From NCBI RefSeq assembly GCF_030268065.1, contig NZ_BSDD01000001.1, positions 806,001 to 870,000 of the forward strand: DNA of 64,000 nucleotides, in the 5' to 3' direction. The notes beneath the pieces are model-generated. The model saw only the letters and a program-made list of their open reading frames with translations, was not told where the DNA came from and did not search any database. The position numbers and the translations under genes are program-made. The stretch comes from Geothrix rubra. Its GTDB lineage: Bacteria; Acidobacteriota; Holophagae; Holophagales; Holophagaceae. Shown one piece after another: positions 10,028-18,536 of this stretch (position 1 is the first letter of the stretch; every line of letters begins with the position of its first letter).

Positions 10028-10053
10028 CCGGGTCCGCTGAACCGCGGGCCCGG
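10028..10053 (+). terminator. Stem-loop after ychJ-family gene
   Basis: Arms CCGGGTCCGC (10028-10037) and GCGGGCCCGG (10044-10053) pair over 10 bp with one G-T wobble and a 6-base loop. It lies 22 bases past the stop. No U tract follows, so it is a candidate terminator or attenuator only. Confidence 0.5.
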
Positions 10054-10114
10054 CGCGAGTTTGCGCCCGGCGCCTACCGTTCGGCCCTCGATCCTGCACG
10101 TCCGCCCTTTCTCC

Positions 10115-10178
10115 TTGACTTATATTTTTTTCCCCATCTGATGGACCCAACACAAGGCCTTTCCAAACGTTTCCAAAC
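10115..10178 (+). promoter_or_regulatory. AT-rich promoter region of the REC-kinase gene
   Basis: A sudden AT-rich patch in GC-rich DNA contains a -35-like TTGACT at 10115-10120 followed by a run of nine T residues, but no good -10 at 17 bases (CTGATG). Further down a direct repeat TTTCCAAAC occurs at 10160-10168 and 10170-10178, separated by one base, giving an AAACGTTT palindrome in the middle; this may be a regulator site. The start codon is at 10197. Confidence 0.4.
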
Positions 10179-10196
10179 CGCCTTCTGGGGTCAGTG

Positions 10197-11345
10197 ATGG
10201 ATGGTGAACCCATAGTCTTCCGCCGCGCGGACCATGGCGCCCGGATCCTGGTGGTGGATGATGACGCCCTGTCCCGCCGGAGCGTCCGCGCCATGCTTGA
10301 GCGCGGCTACTACACGGTGGAGACGGCGGAGGGCGGAGAGGAGGCGCTGGCGCTGCTCCCCTCCTTCCAGCCGGAACTGGTGCTCCTGGACATCCAGATG
10401 CCGGGCATGGATGGACTGGAGGTCTGCCGCCGGATCCGCGAGCTGCCCAACGGGGAACTGCTGCCCATCATCTTCCTGACGGGGGACGAACGCCCGGAAA
10501 TGCATGCGCAGGCGCTGCGGGTCAAGGGCGACGACTTCCTCCGGAAACCCGTCATGCCGGCGGAACTGATCACCCGCATCCGCAGCCTCATGCGCCTCAA
10601 GCGGCTCCAGGCGGAGATCCGGGCCGAGCGGGACAGCCTGCTCGACCTCCAGAAGCAGCGCGAGCAGCTCTTCCATTTCATCGTGCACGACCTGAAGAAT
10701 CCCCTCTCGGCCATCCAGGTGGGTCTGGAGCTCCTGGACGATGGGGACCAGGCCCCCGACTCCTCCAGGCCCCACCTGCACCGGCTCCGGGAAACGGCCC
10801 AGGCCATGGGCCGCATGATCCAGGACATCCTGGACATCGGCCGGGCCGAGCAGGTCGGCCTGGAACTGCGCAGGATGCAGGTCCCCCTGGACATCTGGAT
10901 CCCCCGGCTGATCCGGGAAGTGGAGGCCCAGGCCCAGAGCCGGGGCCATGGCCTGGCCTGGGAGTGTCCGACCGGGCTCGCGGTCGATGCGGATCCGGAA
11001 TTCCTCCGGCGGGTGCTCATGAACCTCGTCGACAACGCGCTGAAATACTCGCCCTCCGGCAGCCAGACCCGGATCGAAGCCCGGCCCGTGGAAGGCGGCG
11101 TGCGCCTGGCGGTGCGGGATCAGGGGGAAGGGATCCCCGAGCCCATGCGCGAACAGATCTTCGGGAAGTTCGTCCGCCTCGAGGAGGGGGGCCCGAGCAC
11201 CCGCTCCGGGTCGGGCCTCGGCCTGGCCTTCTGCCAGCTGGTGGCCGAGGCCCACGGAGGGCGGATCTGGGTCGAGGACAACCCGCCCCGGGGAAGCGTG
11301 TTCGTGATGGAGATCCCGACGGCCGGCGCCGTTCCGTCCGCCTGA
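10197..11345 (+). CDS. Response-regulator/histidine-kinase hybrid (REC-HisKA-HATPase)
   Basis: 382 aa. Residues 15-130 are a receiver domain: ILVVDDDALSRR, phospho-acceptor Asp in LVLLDIQMPGMDG, conserved Thr in IFLTGDE and Lys in DFLRKPV. A coiled linker (LKRLQAEIRAERDSLLDLQKQREQLF) leads into HisKA with the H-box FIVHDLKNPLSAIQ, then a HATPase_c domain with NLVDNALKYSPSG (N box), VRDQGEGIPEP (G1), and GSGLGLAFCQLVAEAHGG (G2). There is no transmembrane or sensor domain, so it is cytoplasmic and presumably takes phosphate from another kinase. GTG at 10194 is an alternative start. No cognate regulator is adjacent. Confidence 0.92.
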   Translation: MDGEPIVFRRADHGARILVVDDDALSRRSVRAMLERGYYTVETAEGGEEALALLPSFQPELVLLDIQMPGMDGLEVCRRIRELPNGELLPIIFLTGDERPEMHAQALRVKGDDFLRKPVMPAELITRIRSLMRLKRLQAEIRAERDSLLDLQKQREQLFHFIVHDLKNPLSAIQVGLELLDDGDQAPDSSRPHLHRLRETAQAMGRMIQDILDIGRAEQVGLELRRMQVPLDIWIPRLIREVEAQAQSRGHGLAWECPTGLAVDADPEFLRRVLMNLVDNALKYSPSGSQTRIEARPVEGGVRLAVRDQGEGIPEPMREQIFGKFVRLEEGGPSTRSGSGLGLAFCQLVAEAHGGRIWVEDNPPRGSVFVMEIPTAGAVPSA

Positions 11346-11460
11346 ACCGGCCCCGGACCGGTGCCACGGAATGGAGCGACGTGCTTCGCCGCCGTCGGCA
11401 GCGCCATGGGAGGCCGCGGGGGGTAGGATGGGGGTCCCTCCCCTCCCGCCCGGAGCCCCC

Positions 11461-12432
11461 ATGCGCCTCCTCGCCCTCGCCCTCCTGCCGTTGGTGCTTC
11501 CCGCCCAGGCGGGTGAAGTCCCCCGCCGCCCCGTCCACACCTATTCCATCGTGGCCCGCGACGCGGCCACGGGGGAGCTGGGCGTGGCGGTGCAGAGCCA
11601 CTGGTTCTCCGTGGGCTCGTCGGTGCCCTGGGCCGAGGCCGGTGTGGGGGCCGTGGCCACGCAGAGCTTCACCGATCCGACCTACGGCGCCATGGGCCTG
11701 GCCCTCATGCGGGCGGGCAAGTCGGCACCGGAGGCCCTGAAGGCCCTGCTGGCCGGGGATCCCGACCGGGAGGTGCGCCAGGTGGCCATGGTGGACGCCC
11801 AGGGCCGGTCCGCGGCCCACACGGGCGCGAAGTGCATCCAGGCCGCGGGGGACGAGGTGGGCGACGGGTTCACCGTGGAGGCCAACCTCATGGACAAGCC
11901 GACGGTCTGGCCGGCCATGGCCAGGGCCTTCCGCGAGGCCAAGGGCGACCTGGCGGACCGGATGCTGGCGGCGCTCCGGGCCGCCCAGGCCCAGGGCGGC
12001 GACATCCGTGGCCAGCAGAGCGCGGCCATCCTCATCGTGAAGGGCAAGGCCTCGGGCCAGCCCTGGAACGACCGGCTCTTCGACCTCCGGGTGGAGGACA
12101 GCCCCGATCCCCTGAGGGAGCTGGGCCGCCTCATCCAGCTGCGCCGGGCCTACATCCTCATGGACCAGGGGGACGGCTTCGTGACCGCCGGCAAGTGGGC
12201 CGAGGCCAAGGCCGCCTACGAGGCCGCGTCCAAGCTGGCCCCCGGCGTCTGGGAGATGCCCTTCTGGCAGGCCGTGGCCCTGGCCTCCAGCGGCAAGCTG
12301 GACGAGGCCCTGCCCCTCTTCAAGCGGGTCTTCGCCGCCGAGCCCTTCTGGAAGCGCCTGGTTCCCCGCCTGGCCGACGTGGGCCAGCTGCCCAAGGACG
12401 CCGCCCTGCTCAAGGCCATCGAGGCCCAGTAG
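11461..12432 (+). CDS. Exported DUF1028 protein with C-terminal TPR-like region
   Basis: 323 aa from ATG 11461, which begins a good signal peptide (MRLLALALLPLVLPAQAG); earlier in-frame starts precede it without one. Residues 25-220 match the DUF1028 Ntn-hydrolase-like family: HTYSIVARDAATGELGVAVQSHWFSVG, GVGAVATQSFTDPTYGAMGL, AHTGAKC and SAAILIVKGKASG. Residues 235-320 contain TPR-like helices (ILMDQGDGFVTAGKWAEAKAAYEAASKL). The family is widespread but its reaction has not been assigned. TAGGAT at about 11425 could be a -10. It ends just before a strong bidirectional stem-loop. Confidence 0.85.
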   Translation: MRLLALALLPLVLPAQAGEVPRRPVHTYSIVARDAATGELGVAVQSHWFSVGSSVPWAEAGVGAVATQSFTDPTYGAMGLALMRAGKSAPEALKALLAGDPDREVRQVAMVDAQGRSAAHTGAKCIQAAGDEVGDGFTVEANLMDKPTVWPAMARAFREAKGDLADRMLAALRAAQAQGGDIRGQQSAAILIVKGKASGQPWNDRLFDLRVEDSPDPLRELGRLIQLRRAYILMDQGDGFVTAGKWAEAKAAYEAASKLAPGVWEMPFWQAVALASSGKLDEALPLFKRVFAAEPFWKRLVPRLADVGQLPKDAALLKAIEAQ

Positions 12433-12442
12433 GTCCGTACAG

Positions 12443-12478
12443 CCGACAGGCCAGGCTCCGGTGGGCCTGGCCTGTCGG
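12443..12478. terminator. Bidirectional terminator stem-loop
   Basis: A perfect 14-bp stem, CCGACAGGCCAGGC (12443-12456) with GCCTGGCCTGTCGG (12465-12478), with an 8-base loop, sits between two convergent genes. The stop of the left gene is 11 bases before it and the stop of the right gene 13 bases after it. No T tract on either side, but position and stability fit a shared terminator. Confidence 0.75.
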
Positions 12479-12490
12479 GGAGGGCGGATC

Positions 12491-12988
12491 CTAGAGCTGG
12501 ACGGCGCCCTGGGGGATGGCGGCGCCGGTGGCGCTGGCGGCCTTGGCGTTGGCCAGGAGCTTGCCGCCGGTGCCGGGGCCCACGCCCATGACGGCGCCCT
12601 GCTTCACGCCCTGCTCCGTGGTGGCGGCGGTGGGCACCTTGGCGGCGGCCATGCGCTGGATGAGGAAGGACGCGGCGCTGCTGCCGTCGCCGGCCACATG
12701 ATCACCGGCCAGCAGTACCACGGCGTCGGGTCGGCGGGAACCCAGGGTGGCCACGGCCTTGCCGACCTCCTGGGGCCCCTTGACGTCCACGACCATCAGC
12801 TTCACGCCGGGCAGGGCGTCGGCCAGAGATTCCACCGCGCCGTGGCTGGCGGAGGCATCGCAGACCACGGCGATCGTGCCGCACTTGGGCCAGGTGTGCT
12901 TGATGGCCTTGCCGAGGGCGTCGTAGTCGCCCGCCGTCAGGGGGGCGGCGAGCAGGGCGGCAGCGGACAGAAGGGTGACCAGCTTCAT
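12491..12988 (-). CDS. Exported small protein, unknown (periplasmic-binding-like)
   Basis: 165 aa with a clear signal peptide (KLVTLLSAAALLAAPLTAG) and an AGGAG ribosome site (complement of 12998-13002) before ATG 12988. The mature part alternates beta and alpha: CGTIAVVCDASAS, KLMVVDVKG, DAVVLLAGDHVAGDG, then TEQGVKQGAVMGVGPGTGGKLL. That pattern recalls one lobe of type I periplasmic substrate-binding proteins (ABC_sub_bind type), but it is half the usual size. No transporter genes are adjacent. It is convergent with the DUF1028 gene and follows the S9 peptidase on the same strand. Function not assigned. Confidence 0.6.
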   Translation of the reverse strand: MKLVTLLSAAALLAAPLTAGDYDALGKAIKHTWPKCGTIAVVCDASASHGAVESLADALPGVKLMVVDVKGPQEVGKAVATLGSRRPDAVVLLAGDHVAGDGSSAASFLIQRMAAAKVPTAATTEQGVKQGAVMGVGPGTGGKLLANAKAASATGAAIPQGAVQL

Positions 12989-13131
12989 CGATTCGTCTCC
13001 TCAGGGCTGTCCTGAAACCGCTTCAGGGCAGTCACTGGAAGCTGTATCGGCCGACGGGACCCCGGTCTAAAGCAAAAACAAACGTTACACATAAAGAACT
13101 TGCGTCAAATCCCCAAAATTGTGACCAGCGT

Positions 13132-13155
13132 CCCACCCCGGAGAACCGGGGTGGG
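13132..13155 (-). terminator. Terminator stem-loop after S9 peptidase
   Basis: CCCACCCCGG (13132-13141) pairs perfectly with CCGGGGTGGG (13146-13155) around an AGAA loop, 20 bases past the minus-strand stop at 13175. AT-rich sequence follows downstream on the minus strand, and it separates the peptidase from the small exported gene. Confidence 0.7.
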
Positions 13156-13174
13156 CACAGTCGGGGAGAGGGCC

Positions 13175-15289
13175 TCAGCGGACCGTCATGTGCAGGTTCT
13201 TCACCAGGAAGGCGTACTCGTCGGCGATCTCGGCCAGGATCTTGTCCGTGGGCTTCCCGGCGCCATGGCCGGCGCGGGTCTCGATGCGGATGAGGATGGG
13301 CGCCGGGCCGGCCTGGTCCGCCTGCATCGTGGCGGCGAACTTGAAGCTGTGGGCCGGCACCACCCGGTCGTCGTGGTCGCTGGTGGTGATGAGGGTGGGG
13401 GGGTACTTCACGCCCGGCTTGATGTTCTGGAGCGGGCTGTACTTGATGAGGGTGTCGAAGCCCTCCTTTGTCTCGCTGCTGCCGTAGTCGCTCTTCCAGC
13501 CCCAGCCCAGGGTGAACAGGTGGAAGCGCAGCATGTCCATGACGCCCACGGCAGGCAGGCAGGCGCCGAAGAGGTCCGGCCGCTGGGTCTCGCAGGCCCC
13601 GACGAGCAGGCCGCCGTTGCTGCCGCCCTGGATGGCCAGCTTCGGCGTGCTCGTGTACTTCTCGCGGATCAGCCACTCGGCCGCGGCGATGAAGTCGTCG
13701 AAGACGTTCTGCTTGTTCTGCAGCCGGCCCGCATGGTACCAGTCCATGCCGTACTCCCCCCCGCCGCGGAGGTTGGCCATGGCGTAGACGCCCCCCATCT
13801 CCAGCCAGGCCACGCGGGTGGACGAGAAGGACGGGGTGAGCGAGATGTTGAAGCCGCCGTAGCCGTAGAGCAGCGTCGGGTTCGTCCCGTCGAGCTTCAG
13901 CCCCTTCTTGTAGGTGAGGAACATGGGGATCTTCGTGCCGTCCTTGCTGGGGTAGAAGACCTGCTTGGTCTCATAGGCGGCGGGGTCGAAGTCCACCTTC
14001 GGGGCCCGGAACACCTCGCTCTTCCGGGTCCGGAAATCGTAGCGGTAGATGGCGGAGGGATAGGTGAAGCTGGTGAAGGCGTAGAAGGTCTCCTTGTCCC
14101 CGCGCTCGCCGCCGAAGCCGCTGGCGGTGCCGAGGGCGGGAAGCTTCAGCTCGCCGGCCTCCCGGCCCTTCAGGTCATGGAAGGTGATGCGGGTGTGCGC
14201 GTCATGCATCCAGTTCGCCACGAACTGGTGGCCCACGAAGGAGACGCCGTCGAGGACGTCCCGCCCCTTGGCTTCCGCGATCAGCGTCTTCCACTGGGCG
14301 GGCTGGGCATGGCCCGGCCGGATGGCCACCAGGCGGTAGCGGGGGGCGTCCTTGTCGGTCAGGACGAAGAACGTGTCCTTGTCGTTGCCGATGACCGCAT
14401 AGCTCGCATCCATGGCCTCCAGCAGCGGCACGACCTTCGTGCCGGGCTTCGAGAGGTCCTGGATGAAGAGGCTGGTCTTCGGGTCGGTGCCCTTGCCGGC
14501 GCTGATGACGAGCCAGCGGCCGTCGTCGGTCACATTGGCGCCCAGGTACCAGTCGGGATGGTCGGCCCGCTTGTAGACGAGGACATCCTCGGCCTGGGAG
14601 GTGCCCAGCTTGTGGAAGAACACCTGGTGGTTCTGGTTGATGCCCTTGAGGGCGTCGCCGGGCTTGGGTGCGTCGTAGCGGCTGTAGTAGAAGCCGCTGC
14701 CGTCCCGCCGCCAGCTGGCGCCGCTGGCCTTGGACCAGCGGATCAGGTCGGGGAGATCCTTGCCGCTGGCCACGTCGCGGACGTGCCAGGTGATCCAGTC
14801 CGAGCCCGCCTCGGCCAGGGCGTAGGCGATGCGCGTGCCGTCATGGGTGACGCTCAGGCCCGCCAGGGCCACCGTCCCGTCCTTGGAGAGGGTGTTGGGA
14901 TCCAGGAGGACCTTGGGCTCCCCCTTGAGGCCCTGGGTCCAGTACAGCTTGGCCTGGGGTTCCAGGCCCTTGTTGTAGGTGAAGAAGTAGCGCCCCCCCT
15001 GCTGGAAGGGTGCGGAGTACTTCTCGTAGTCGTACAGCTTCGTCAGCCGGGCCAGGATGGCCTGCCGCTCCGGGATCTGCTCCAGGTAGCCGAAGGTGAC
15101 CTTGTTCTGGGCCTCCACCCAGGCCTTCGTCTCCGCGCTGTTGTCGTCCTCGAGCCAGCGGTAGGGATCGGGCACCTTGGTGCCGAAGTAGTCGTCCACC
15201 ACCGCATCCTTCCGGGTCTGGGGATAGGCGGGTGGCGTCTGGGCGGAAAGGGCCGTGCTGAGTGCCAGGACCATGGGTGCGAACCTCAT
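13175..15289 (-). CDS. Prolyl oligopeptidase family serine peptidase (S9A), exported
   Basis: 704 aa from the ATG at 15289, preceded on its strand by GGAGG; the much longer open frame upstream is antisense to PhoH and tyrS. A signal peptide ([16 protein letters not shown]) starts it. The N-terminal region has the S9A signature [18 protein letters not shown] and DPYRWLEDD; a seven-bladed propeller follows. The catalytic triad is visible at the C-terminus: Ser in [13 protein letters not shown], Asp in [10 protein letters not shown], His in RAGHGAGKP. It should cleave short proline-containing peptides in the periplasm. No nearby genes suggest a specific pathway. Confidence 0.95.
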   Translation of the reverse strand: MRFAPMVLALSTALSAQTPPAYPQTRKDAVVDDYFGTKVPDPYRWLEDDNSAETKAWVEAQNKVTFGYLEQIPERQAILARLTKLYDYEKYSAPFQQGGRYFFTYNKGLEPQAKLYWTQGLKGEPKVLLDPNTLSKDGTVALAGLSVTHDGTRIAYALAEAGSDWITWHVRDVASGKDLPDLIRWSKASGASWRRDGSGFYYSRYDAPKPGDALKGINQNHQVFFHKLGTSQAEDVLVYKRADHPDWYLGANVTDDGRWLVISAGKGTDPKTSLFIQDLSKPGTKVVPLLEAMDASYAVIGNDKDTFFVLTDKDAPRYRLVAIRPGHAQPAQWKTLIAEAKGRDVLDGVSFVGHQFVANWMHDAHTRITFHDLKGREAGELKLPALGTASGFGGERGDKETFYAFTSFTYPSAIYRYDFRTRKSEVFRAPKVDFDPAAYETKQVFYPSKDGTKIPMFLTYKKGLKLDGTNPTLLYGYGGFNISLTPSFSSTRVAWLEMGGVYAMANLRGGGEYGMDWYHAGRLQNKQNVFDDFIAAAEWLIREKYTSTPKLAIQGGSNGGLLVGACETQRPDLFGACLPAVGVMDMLRFHLFTLGWGWKSDYGSSETKEGFDTLIKYSPLQNIKPGVKYPPTLITTSDHDDRVVPAHSFKFAATMQADQAGPAPILIRIETRAGHGAGKPTDKILAEIADEYAFLVKNLHMTVR

Positions 15290-15397
15290 CGGACATGCCT
15301 CCGGGGGATGGGTCATCTTCCCACCGGCAACCGGGCAAAGCCTAGCCGTGCACCCCCGGGCGCTTGGTGGTAGGCTCCGGCCAAACCAGGAGGTCAC

Positions 15398-16729
15398 TTG
15401 GTCCCACCATCCAGCAAGAAGGTGTTCGTCCTGGATACGAACGTCCTCCTGCACGATCCGAACTCCATCCTGCATTTCCAGGAACACGATGTGGTCATCC
15501 CCATCGTGGTCATCGAGGAGGTGGACCACTTCAAGAAGGACCAGACCGAGGTGGGCCGCAACGCCCGGACCGTCTCCCGCATGCTGGACCGCCTCCGGGC
15601 CAATGGCAGCCTCAGCCGGGGCGTGCCCCTGGAGGGCGGCGGATCGCTCAAGGTGGACGTCGCCGCCCACAGCCTGGACCTCGGCATCCTCTCCGCTGAC
15701 AAGCACAAGGCCGACAACCAGATCCTGGCCTGCGCCCGGGAACTGCTGCACACGCTCAAGGAGCGGGTGGTCCTCATCAGCAAGGACACGAACCTGCGCA
15801 TAAAGGCGGACGCCATCGGCGTGCAGGCCGAGGACTACACCACGGACCGGGTGGAGATGGACGAGCTCTACACGGGCCACCGCACCTGGGAGGTGGATCC
15901 GCCCCAGGTGGACCTCCTCTACGACGGCGGCCTCCAGCCCGACCCCGAACTGCACCTGGAGCCCAACCAGTTCGTCACCCTCGTGGACCGCACCAATCCC
16001 AGTCACACAGCCCTGGGCCGGCTCATGGCCGCCGACGGCCTGCTCCATCCGCTGCGACGGCTGGAGGCCCCGCCCTGGGGCATCAAGGCCCGGAACCGGG
16101 AGCAGCAGTTCGCCATGGACCTCCTGCTGGATGATGCAGTCCAGGTGGTCACCCTCCTCGGCAAGGCCGGCACCGGCAAGACCCTGCTCGCCATCGCCGC
16201 CGGGCTCCAGCAGGTGGTGGACGACGAGCGCTACCACAAGCTGCTGGTGAGCCGGCCGGTCATGCCCATGGGCCGGGACCTGGGCTACCTGCCCGGGGAC
16301 ATCGGCGAGAAGCTGCGCCCCTACATGCAGCCCATCTACGACAACCTGGAGTTCATCGTGGCGGCCAACATGGACGCCCGCCGGCGGACCACCATGACCG
16401 CGGCCCAGCTGGAGGAGGCCGGGTACCTCAGCGTGGAGCCCCTCACCTACATCCGCGGGCGGAGCATCCCCAGCCAGTTCCTCATCGTGGACGAGGCCCA
16501 GAACCTCACGCCCCACGAGGTGAAGACCATCCTCACCCGGGCCGGCGAGGGCACCAAGGTGGTCTTCACCGGCGACCCCCACCAGATCGACAACCCCTAC
16601 GTGGACGCTAGCACCAACGGCCTGAGCTTCCTGGCGGACCACTTCAAGCACCTGGACATCTCCGGCCACGTCACCCTGATGAAGGGCGAGCGCAGCAAGC
16701 TCGCCGAGCTGGCCAGCAACCTCCTCTAG
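15398..16729 (+). CDS. PIN-domain/PhoH-family ATPase (PhoH2 type)
   Basis: 443 aa. The start is TTG at 15398 with AGGAGG at 15388-15393; no ATG fits. Residues 1-150 are a PIN nuclease domain (VFVLDTNVLLHDPNS, acidic residues in IEEVDH and LSADKHKADNQI). Residues 230-443 are the PhoH helicase-like ATPase: Walker A LLGKAGTGKTLLAIA, Walker B FLIVDEAQNLT, and VVFTGDPHQID. PhoH2 proteins are reported to be RNA-unwinding and RNA-cleaving. No antitoxin-like gene precedes it, as also seen in the YlaK/PhoH2 group without PhoAT. TAGGCT near 15371 may be its -10. Confidence 0.93.
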   Translation: MVPPSSKKVFVLDTNVLLHDPNSILHFQEHDVVIPIVVIEEVDHFKKDQTEVGRNARTVSRMLDRLRANGSLSRGVPLEGGGSLKVDVAAHSLDLGILSADKHKADNQILACARELLHTLKERVVLISKDTNLRIKADAIGVQAEDYTTDRVEMDELYTGHRTWEVDPPQVDLLYDGGLQPDPELHLEPNQFVTLVDRTNPSHTALGRLMAADGLLHPLRRLEAPPWGIKARNREQQFAMDLLLDDAVQVVTLLGKAGTGKTLLAIAAGLQQVVDDERYHKLLVSRPVMPMGRDLGYLPGDIGEKLRPYMQPIYDNLEFIVAANMDARRRTTMTAAQLEEAGYLSVEPLTYIRGRSIPSQFLIVDEAQNLTPHEVKTILTRAGEGTKVVFTGDPHQIDNPYVDASTNGLSFLADHFKHLDISGHVTLMKGERSKLAELASNLL

Positions 16730-16738
16730 GAGCCCCCC

Positions 16739-17305
16739 ATGGCTGATTCCTCCTGGGACAACGACGGATACGGGAAGCCCACCAAGGTGGGAATGCCCAC
16801 CTGGGCCAAGGTGCTCCTGGGCTGCGGCGTGGTGGCCGTCCTGGCCATGGCCACCTGCGTGGGGGGCGGCATGTACCTGGCCCATCGGCTCAAGAAGGAC
16901 CCGAACGGGTTCAAGAAGCAGGTGCTGGGCTTCGCCATCGACCGCATCCGGCCCGAATGGGAGGACTTCCGCGCCGTGGTGGAGCAGCTCCGGACCGCCG
17001 AAGGATGTCGCGCGCTCTACGCCGCCAATCCCGACCTGGCCGCCACCTGGCCGAAGGAGGCCGATTTCCTGGCCGCGGCCAAGGCCTGGCAGCCGGGCCT
17101 TCCTTCCGCCCCGGAGCTCACGCCCGAGCTCCTCCAGGGCCACGAGGGCATCCAGATCAATTCGCAATTCGGCGGCAAGGTGCGCGTGAGCTGGCGCCCC
17201 AAGGACGGACCCGACGTGGCCGTGACCTTCGACCGCTCCCGGAAACCCGGGGATACCGCTCCCCGCCGCGTGCTCGAAGTGGAGGTCCATCCAGCCTCCA
17301 ATTGA
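16739..17305 (+). CDS. Single-pass membrane protein of unknown function
   Basis: 188 aa beginning 9 bases after the PhoH stop, with AGGAG at 16728-16732. After a polar 20-residue N-terminus there is one transmembrane helix ([24 protein letters not shown], about residues 25-48), then a basic stretch HRLKKDP placing the N-terminus outside or the tail inside by charge. The soluble part (residues 60-188) ends in an amphipathic beta region with [20 protein letters not shown] recognise no domain. Spacing suggests cotranscription with PhoH. Confidence 0.65.
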   Translation: MADSSWDNDGYGKPTKVGMPTWAKVLLGCGVVAVLAMATCVGGGMYLAHRLKKDPNGFKKQVLGFAIDRIRPEWEDFRAVVEQLRTAEGCRALYAANPDLAATWPKEADFLAAAKAWQPGLPSAPELTPELLQGHEGIQINSQFGGKVRVSWRPKDGPDVAVTFDRSRKPGDTAPRRVLEVEVHPASN

Positions 17306-17336
17306 GCCTGCGGCCGTTTTCCGCCAAGATGCAGGC

Positions 17337-18536
17337 ATGGCCGCCGCTTCTGATCCAGTAAACGATGCCCTCGCCCTGCTCCTGAAGGGCACCGTGACCT
17401 GCCACAAGGCGGAACAGCTCGAAACGAAGCTCAAGGAGGGCCGGCCCCTCCGCATCAAGGCCGGCTTCGATCCCACCGCCCCGGATCTGCACCTGGGCCA
17501 CGGTGTGCTGATCCGCAAGATGGCCCAGTTCCAGAAGCTCGGCCACGAGGTCACCTTCCTCATCGGCGATTTCACCGGCCTCATCGGCGACCCCACCGGC
17601 AAGAAGGCCACCCGCCCGCCCCTCACCCGGGAGGAGGTCCTGGCCAACGCCGAGACCTACAAGGCCCAGGTCTTCAAGATCCTCGATCCCGAACGGACGA
17701 AGGTCCGCTTCAACAGCGAGTGGCTGGGGGAGCTGAAGGGCGAGGACTGGATCCGCCTCACCTCGCGGTTCACCGTGGCCCAGATGCTGGAGCGCAACGA
17801 TTTCGCCAAGCGCATGGACGCCCGGGAGCCCATCGCCCTGCACGAGCTGCTCTACCCCCTGACCCAGGCGTACGATTCCGTGGCCCTCCGGGCCGACGTG
17901 GAGCTGGGCGGCAACGACCAGCTGTTCAACCTCATGCAGGGCCGCATCCTCCAGGAGGCCTCGGGCCAGAAGCCCCAGGTCGTGCTCACGGTCCCCCTGC
18001 TCCTGGGCCTGGACGGCGTGGAGAAGATGTCCAAGTCCCTGGGCAACTACATCGGCTTCATGGAGGATCCGGACACCCAGTTCGGCAAGGCCATGAGCGT
18101 GAGCGACACCCTGATGTGGGACTGGTACCTGCTCCTGACGGACAAGCTCCCCGCCGAGATCGAAGCCCTCAAGCAGGGCCACCCCATGGACGCCAAGAAG
18201 GCCCTGGCCCGCCAGATCGTCTCGGACTTCCATGGCGCCACCGCCGGGCGGGAAGCCGAGGAGCGCTGGATCCGGCGGTTCTCGGAGCGGAGCCTGGAGG
18301 AGGCCCCCGACATCGCCCTCCCGCCCACGGACGGCGAGGTCCCCCTGGCCCGCCTCCTGGTGGACCGGGGGCTGGCCGGCAGCCGCAAGGAGGCCGAGCG
18401 GCTCATCGCCCAGGGCGCCGTGAGCCTGGATGGGGAGAAGGCCGGGGACCCCTCGGTCCGGCTGGTCCTCCGGCCCGGCCAGTCGCTGCTGGTGAAGGTC
18501 GGCAAACTGAAGCTCGAGCGATGGACGGTCTCATGA
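17337..18536 (+). CDS. tyrS: Tyrosyl-tRNA synthetase
   Basis: 399 aa, class Ic synthetase. The HIGH-like signature is [17 protein letters not shown], preceded by [10 protein letters not shown]; the tyrosine pocket has [12 protein letters not shown] and [15 protein letters not shown] reads [15 protein letters not shown]-terminal S4 RNA-binding domain ([32 protein letters not shown]) completes it. This is the longer TyrZ-like subclass with LHLGH rather than LHIGH. The last codons overlap the start of the following PatA-like/SPOR gene (ATGA at 18533-18536). Confidence 0.97.
   Translation: MAAASDPVNDALALLLKGTVTCHKAEQLETKLKEGRPLRIKAGFDPTAPDLHLGHGVLIRKMAQFQKLGHEVTFLIGDFTGLIGDPTGKKATRPPLTREEVLANAETYKAQVFKILDPERTKVRFNSEWLGELKGEDWIRLTSRFTVAQMLERNDFAKRMDAREPIALHELLYPLTQAYDSVALRADVELGGNDQLFNLMQGRILQEASGQKPQVVLTVPLLLGLDGVEKMSKSLGNYIGFMEDPDTQFGKAMSVSDTLMWDWYLLLTDKLPAEIEALKQGHPMDAKKALARQIVSDFHGATAGREAEERWIRRFSERSLEEAPDIALPPTDGEVPLARLLVDRGLAGSRKEAERLIAQGAVSLDGEKAGDPSVRLVLRPGQSLLVKVGKLKLERWTVS

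Noticed and set aside
9571-11430. TAGAAT/TAGGAT sites as confirmed promoters of the ychJ-family and DUF1028 genes
   Set aside because: The -10-like hexamers are suggestive, but no acceptable -35 hexamers lie 16-18 bases upstream, so I mention them only in gene notes.
15290-17647. N-terminal 780 residues of the minus-strand S9 peptidase frame
   Set aside because: The peptidase has a good signal peptide and ribosome site at 15289; everything upstream is antisense to PhoH, the small membrane gene and tyrS.
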